The notes below the pieces were generated by a model. The model made no database searches. It was not told the DNA's origin and saw nothing but the letters and a program-made list of their open reading frames with translations. A program made the position numbers and the translations under genes. Of a stretch of DNA of 64,000 bases, positions 60,401 through 64,000 are shown piece by piece. This DNA comes from Gibbula magus (lineage: Eukaryota; Mollusca; Gastropoda; Trochida; Trochidae): contig OW388290.1 in NCBI GenBank assembly GCA_936450465.1, positions 28,695,457 through 28,759,456 on the forward strand, written 5' to 3'. Position 1 is the first letter of the stretch; each line of letters starts with the position of its first letter.

Positions 60401-63400
60401 AAGTGTTATCTTATCTTATCTTATCTTATCTTATCTTATCTTATCTTATCTTATCTTATCTTATCTTATCTTATCTTATCTTATCTTATCTTATCTTAAT
60501 GCACCTACACTTGTAACAAAAGAAACCGTGGGTTTGGGGTATAATGACTATTGGCTCATGTATTGGTTGGTGTATGTGTGTGCAGGTGCAGAGCTTTGTG
60601 TATTTGTGTAGGTACTAATGTAGGACATGTGGAATGAGGTGTGTAAATTTTGGGGAAAGAGGTGCCCTTTGGGTCTCTAGGTTGGATGGGGCCCAATTTA
60701 TCATTATCCAAGGCATTAATTTTACTGCATAGCTGCCAAACCCAAGTAGTTTAAAGTTGAAACTTTCAATTCATGAGAAGATAAGGGGTTAGGTTTTGAA
60801 GGCAAAATAAAAAATTTGCTTTTATGAGGCACATTCTTAGCTATTTTTTTTAATTCATTTAAGGCATTTTGACAACAATTTTGATAATGTCATCCAAAAA
60901 CATGCAAATCCTTATGACCTACTAACACAATGGCTTTGTTTTTATCATTGATTTTTTATCAGAAATAAGATGGTCTGATACATGACATATGCATTCAACA
61001 CATTCAGAAACATCGCAGGAAATATGTTGCAGATATCCACAGTGTGTTTATCAAGATTTTATGAATATTATAATTGTAATTCTTCAAATCATGTATATTT
61101 GCATATTTTAATGTCATTTCCATGAAAAGCTGTCAGTTAAATGAAACACTAACCTTTTTCACATGACAGATTCAAATAACACAGGAAATGTAGTTCTTTA
61201 GTTCACCTGTCACACGTTCATGTACTATGTCAAGGATATTCTTATAACACTTATGTATGGAGTATACAGGTAGAATTATTGCTTTTAAATCTATTGTCTG
61301 AGAAGAAAGCATATGTTGCTAATTAATATTCAGTTGTTCATATTCAAGTCATGACTCATTGAGAAGTGTGGCTTTCAACAAGGCTGGAATATGTGAATAA
61401 TCATTGACATATACTCGGTTATATTCTTTTATGGTTCCTTCCTGTTAACACTTTAATGTTACTAACACTATTATTGGTAAGTAAAGAATTCAATATCTGC
61501 ATATGTTACTCCCATGTTATAGATTGTGCAGTGTAATATTTATATGATAATATAAAAAAAAAAGTGTAATACCATCGTACTTTTGTTGTCACAATGTTAG
61601 TATTGATTGCCATTTCAAAGCTGTTTGACGTACCGTTTGCACTTCATTTTGTTCTGAAATAGTTAAATAGAATAGTTTGCAATTATTAAATAAAATACCA
61701 ACTTGCTCCCATGAAATACAATTTTATTGATATGAAAGATTTAGATCCTAGATATTTAACTTGTTTAATAAAAACGGTATTACATGGGAAGCTGTTGAGT
61801 ATCCTCATATATAGAGAATTTTAAACAATTTCTCGTTTAATAACATATTTATTAAACAAGTGAGTGGTTTGGTATTTAACACACAAAAGTGAAATTAGGT
61901 AATGATACCATTCAAGAGTTTCATAAATATGTTATTGAATGGGACAGAGTTTAGTACGTTACTCACCAATTTCCGCTACTTTAAATTGCACAAAATTGTC
62001 AATACATATGACAATAAATAGTGGTCATTTGCTTACATTGTGACGTAAAAATTTAACCATTATGATGTCACATCAATCTGAATCATGCGAAGTTATAAAA
62101 CAAAGTGTAATAACATCGTAAATTTATTAAAAAGCAATATCTTCAACAGGTGAGAAATATGGGGGTAAATTAAGAATACTATACAATGTAACTTTTAAAA
62201 ACAAATTATTAAATGAGTTTGGTACATATAGAAACATTCAAGTTTTATAAAACTGATATTACATGGGACACAATTTAGATATGGGTATATCTCGAGCTTT
62301 CGCTCGGGCACACTTGTAAACATAGTATGATATAGACACTAATATAATATCCTCTATCTATTTTTCCATTAAAAAATTACTAGCATATTCCTAAACAGGG
62401 TCGGGTGAATATTTCATCCCTCGATGACTTGTTTATTTCTCTTCAGAAAGTGACAGCAGCTCATACAGAAACTCGCCTACAGTCAGAATTTCTCTGACAA
62501 TGAGAGATCAAATCCTCAAAAAGCTGCAAGAAAGAAATTCAAGAGAAGTTGAAAACTTCAACTATATTGAAAGTGCTGTACAGCGGGTAAGGTCAAATTG
62601 TTTATCATATAAAGGAAAGGTCCCATTCTATTACCTTATCTGTTGGTATTACAGATGCGTCCATTGTGTTTCATAATATTTTATTTGGCTTTAATTGCGC
62701 CCTCATACCATGTGTGCTGATTTCAGTTTAAATAATTTCGCTCAACTTGCATATTCATACCCAATCACCAAACATATATCATAATTACTAGTTTCCAATT
62801 AAAATCGAGGAACATCATTATGCATGTGCAGAAACCAAAACTTTGTGTCCCATTTACATGCACAGTAGTTATATGATCTAGTAAACATTATTAACCTAAA
62901 TTTGTTTGTTGTAAATAAGTTTCCAAAATTACGTTTGACTAATTAACACTCATCAATCACAGTGCATTGTGCAGTTTTGATCAGTAATCACTACTTACAA
63001 GTACCTTTATTGTCACTAAACTGGGTCGACTATCATTAAGATTGTACTTCCCAGCAGCAGTCAGTACTTCTTGATGAAATAACACCATTTATAAAGCTTG
63101 GCATATATGACCCCCAACAACACAAGGGATGCACCTTTAACAACATGATGTCTCATTCCTCATCCAACATTATCAGTCATTGCACCAGAGTGTCACAAGA
63201 GAAAAATAAATTTCAACAAATTGAAATCACTGAAGTATTGATGATACTTTAGGTTGCATCCTCCATCAATTATGTGTATTTTTGTGAGTTCTTGGATTGC
63301 CATTTGTATTTCATGACATGAATGTTTCAGAGCTCATGGTTGAAGAAGGGGGCGATGAAGTGGATGTTGAGTGGGCGTCGCCCCCAGTGGGTCGACTGTT

Positions 63401-63480
63401 CTTTCCAGCTTGAACAAGGACAGTCGGACACGGAGGAGGGATCTCTCACTGTACACTACCCCTTCAAGGGCAAACAGAGG
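48442..63480 (+). CDS. TECPR1: Tectonin beta-propeller repeat-containing protein 1, exons 1-11, partial (886 codons)
   Basis: Coding exons: 48442-48675, 49188-49373, 49870-49992, 50582-50698, 51294-51471, 54968-55068, 56630-56752, 57228-57768, 58230-58994, 62447-62586, 63331-63480. All are GT-AG and phases agree. It starts MSDSFLWLVNTNGNVFTLST, then ASDVPIR..ENTFENQ. A dysferlin domain follows: RW..LLPTDRTNWSDEHG (79-140) and GWQYATNFPGKW..WNSCVRKRKWIRFRR (141-181). Tectonin repeats cover about 200-380 (VWGVTWDGQALVRLGV, LWALSREGKVWYRKD, VFAVGLNDKEIYFRKGVT). Residues about 385-765 are acidic, Ser-rich and probably disordered. Then come an ATG5-binding-like helix (exon 10) and the start of the PH domain (WVDCSFQLEQ). 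TECPR1 links autophagosomes and damaged lysosomes through ATG5/ATG12 and sphingomyelin or phosphoinositide. The rest of PH, second DysF and C-terminal propeller lie beyond the window. A 5' UTR acceptor (TTTCTACAG) at about 48380 suggests a non-coding first exon. Confidence 0.93.
51375..53811 (+). repeat. 135-bp tandem array made from TECPR1 exon 5, its splice donor and intron start
   Basis: The last 97 nt of exon 5 (from ATGAACATCTCAGTGGGACC), the donor TATG|GTAAGTGG and about 35 bp of intron recur at 135-bp steps. Starts (at GATATGATGA) are 51504, 51639, 51774, 52306, 52441, 52576, 52711, 52846, 52981, 53116, 53251, 53386, 53521 and 53656, plus a 21-bp stub at 53791. The first added copy carries an in-frame TAG (51522-51524). 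The rest stay open; eleven copies after the hAT insertion form one 516-codon frame. Each copy encodes MNIS.GPTGLVWGVTWDGQA, a tectonin blade. Normal splicing from 51471 to 54968 removes the whole array. Confidence 0.95.
51911..52299. mobile_element. hAT-like MITE inside the exon array, 389 bp
   Basis: It begins TAGGGCTGTAACGATTCATC and ends CTCAGCCCTA (TIR TAGGGCTG/CAGCCCTA). The 8-bp target duplication GTACTTGA is perfect at 51903-51910 and 52300-52307, and GTACTTGATATG is the normal sequence of every array unit. An 8-bp duplication is characteristic of hAT transposons. Inside, TATCGTGATAC-type motifs recur on both strands. No transposase. Confidence 0.9.
53812..54330. repeat. Strand-biased A/C-rich block after the array
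   Basis: From GTCACATGCCTTGC onward the plus strand is dominated by A and C (CATAC, CACTCA, ATCAAA motifs, and AATCAAAATC repeats at 54198-54215). The sharp switch from the array at 53811 suggests an insertion or old breakpoint. A degraded LTR is possible. No coding sense. Confidence 0.45.
54464..54824. mobile_element. MITE family M1, copy 3 (TECPR1 intron 5)
   Basis: It starts ATTAAGGGGCAATAGCAC and ends CTTCTGCCCCTTTAAA, with an interior matching the copies at 20.9 and 26.9 kb (ATCGGAAAATCAAGTTAAAA, CGCAACACCGTTATTACCAC). Confidence 0.8.
55269..56608. mobile_element. TA-flanked TIR transposon, non-autonomous, 1340 bp (TECPR1 intron 6)
   Basis: The left end CCGTATATTACTGTGTATAA then GGCGAC and the right end (inverted) CCGTATATTACAGTGTATAA then GACGAC match at 24 of 26 bases. 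TA flanks both ends (55267-55268, 56609-56610), as in Tc1/mariner-type insertions. Subterminal TGTATAAGACGACCCCC repeats occur on both sides. No transposase frame. The right end is only 21 bp before exon 7. Confidence 0.75.
57950..58160 (-). mobile_element. Fragment of a CAGACGGA/hairpin-type element (TECPR1 intron 8)
   Basis: On the minus strand, AAGGTTAAAGTTTTTTGGAC then AGATGGACAAACTGACAGAC then GGACAGG and an ATATACCGG...GGGGGTAT end repeat the 3' architecture of the elements at 40.8 and 43.9 kb. Confidence 0.6.
59719..59793 (+). mobile_element. tRNA-like SINE head (TECPR1 intron 9)
   Basis: GGCCTCGTGGTCTAATGATT then AGTTCGTTCG carries an A box (59727-59741), and GGTTCAATCC is a B box (59771-59780), spaced as in a tRNA. 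The 5' and 3' ends do not pair into an acceptor stem, so this is a SINE or tRNA pseudogene and not a working tRNA. Confidence 0.6.
60366..60497 (+). repeat. Retroposon tail with (TTATC)n microsatellite, about 17 units
   Basis: TTGGGTAATAAAGTGTTATC leads into an uninterrupted TTATC run (60411-60497). The same AATAAAG..TTATC junction occurs in SLC5 intron 10, so the run is the tail of a LINE or SINE and not a free microsatellite. Confidence 0.75.
60500..62280. other. Large part of TECPR1 intron 9, repeat-like
   Basis: Loose repeats with TTTAATAAAA.GGTATTACATGGGA (about 61765), TTTCATAAATATGTTATTGAATGGGA (about 61919) and TTTTATAAAACTGATATTACATGGGA (about 62235) suggest a decayed tandem or MITE block ending in the palindromic MITE half at 62285. 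Confidence 0.4.
62285..62358. mobile_element. Half copy of the palindromic MITE (centre plus one arm)
   Basis: ATCTCGAGCTTTCGCTCGGG followed by TTGTAAACATAGTATGATAT and AGACACTAATATAATATCCT matches the centre and right arm of the element at 17947-18094. Confidence 0.7.
62497..62586 (+). other. ATG5-binding-type helix encoded in TECPR1 exon 10
   Basis: The peptide MRDQILKKLQERNSREVENF aligns with the human TECPR1 segment WRKQIFQQLTERTKRELENF that, from memory, forms the ATG5-interacting region and resembles the N-terminal helix of ATG16L1. The Ile, Leu and Arg positions are kept; the leading Trp is Met here. Confidence 0.5.
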
Positions 63481-63880
63481 GTGAGTACAGCAATACTCTT
63501 GTATGCAGCTATGATTGAAATATTTTGTGATAAACCGTCCAGATCCATCATTGTCTCATGCTAACCACAACTCACAACAAGCTGGTATTCAACCTTGCTA
63601 TCATAAGCAATGTTTCTTCCTCCTTGAAACAGTCTCTTTTACCTTTGGAAATAATATAGTTCACAGTGCTCGTAACAAATCAGGGATTCACAATGTTGAA
63701 CTATGATAAAGTCTGTCAATGGTGCTTGAGTTCATGAACAACACAATTTCGTATTTATCATGTACTGACTTGTAAAGTTTGATTGACAGTATAAATCATG
63801 CTTCGGTCATGCTTAGTATATCTCATGAACAACACTCAATGTAAGCTGTCATGAGAAAACAGAACGTATCCAGCATTCAG

Positions 63881-64000
63881 TCACATCCTTCTCCTCCATC
63901 ATCAATGATCTCAGCCACCATGAACCTAGAGAACCGACCCTTGGCTTTATACAAGTCGGACATCTCACCTCCCACATAATCCTTCTCCTGCAGCACACCC
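63881..64000 (-). CDS. Coding-like open frame cut by the right edge
   Basis: On the minus strand the frame is open from the edge for about 39 codons (GEMSDLYKAKGRFSRFMVAE then IIDDGG) to a TGA at 63881-63883. The composition (GGAGGAGAAGGAT) is unlike the surrounding intron. It could be the last exon of a gene nested in or overlapping TECPR1, or a retro-copy fragment. A second frame is also open over the same bases, so support is weak. Confidence 0.2.

Overview
The window is animal nuclear DNA, most probably from a mollusc. The reasons are AT-rich sequence, GT-AG introns, short exons separated by long introns, a tRNA-headed SINE with a TTTAACGCCGC-type tail, LTR copies ending CCCTGCTACA, and elements with an internal tandem repeat, CAGACGGA runs and a pyrimidine/purine hairpin end. 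The phylum is an inference from repeat style. The gene identities rest on reading spliced frames by eye against family sequences I remember; no search was run.

Layout. (1) 1-23.7 kb holds no convincing intact gene. It contains two diverged copies of one segment (1-2760 and about 9640-13190) with remnants of an unidentified minus-strand multi-exon gene, an LTR-flanked element (3447-6068), a piggyBac-like relic, several fold-back elements, a SINE and two unclassified GC-richer blocks. (2) 23783-37127, plus strand: a complete 16-exon SLC5-family sodium/solute symporter (591 aa; phases agree at every junction). A 37-bp satellite fills the end of intron 1. (3) 41111-46300, minus strand: BRI3 (brain protein I3), 127 aa, three coding exons plus a likely non-coding first exon. 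It points tail-to-tail at the SLC5 gene. (4) 48442 to the right edge, plus strand: the first 11 coding exons (886 codons) of TECPR1, an autophagy/lysosome tectonin-repeat protein that continues beyond the window.

BRI3 and TECPR1 stand head-to-head about 2.1 kb apart. From memory the same pair is adjacent and divergent on human 7q21.3, so this looks like a very old shared-promoter arrangement of two lysosome-linked genes.

The most unusual structure is in TECPR1. The end of coding exon 5, its 5' splice site and 35-38 bp of intron have been amplified into about 14 further 135-bp copies (51375-53811). The unit is exactly 45 codons, is open in the exon's frame in 13 of the 14 added copies, and encodes one tectonin-type propeller blade with a splice donor each time. 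A hAT-like MITE with a perfect 8-bp target duplication sits inside the array. The introns and intergenic DNA are otherwise packed with short non-autonomous transposons, many with both ends readable.
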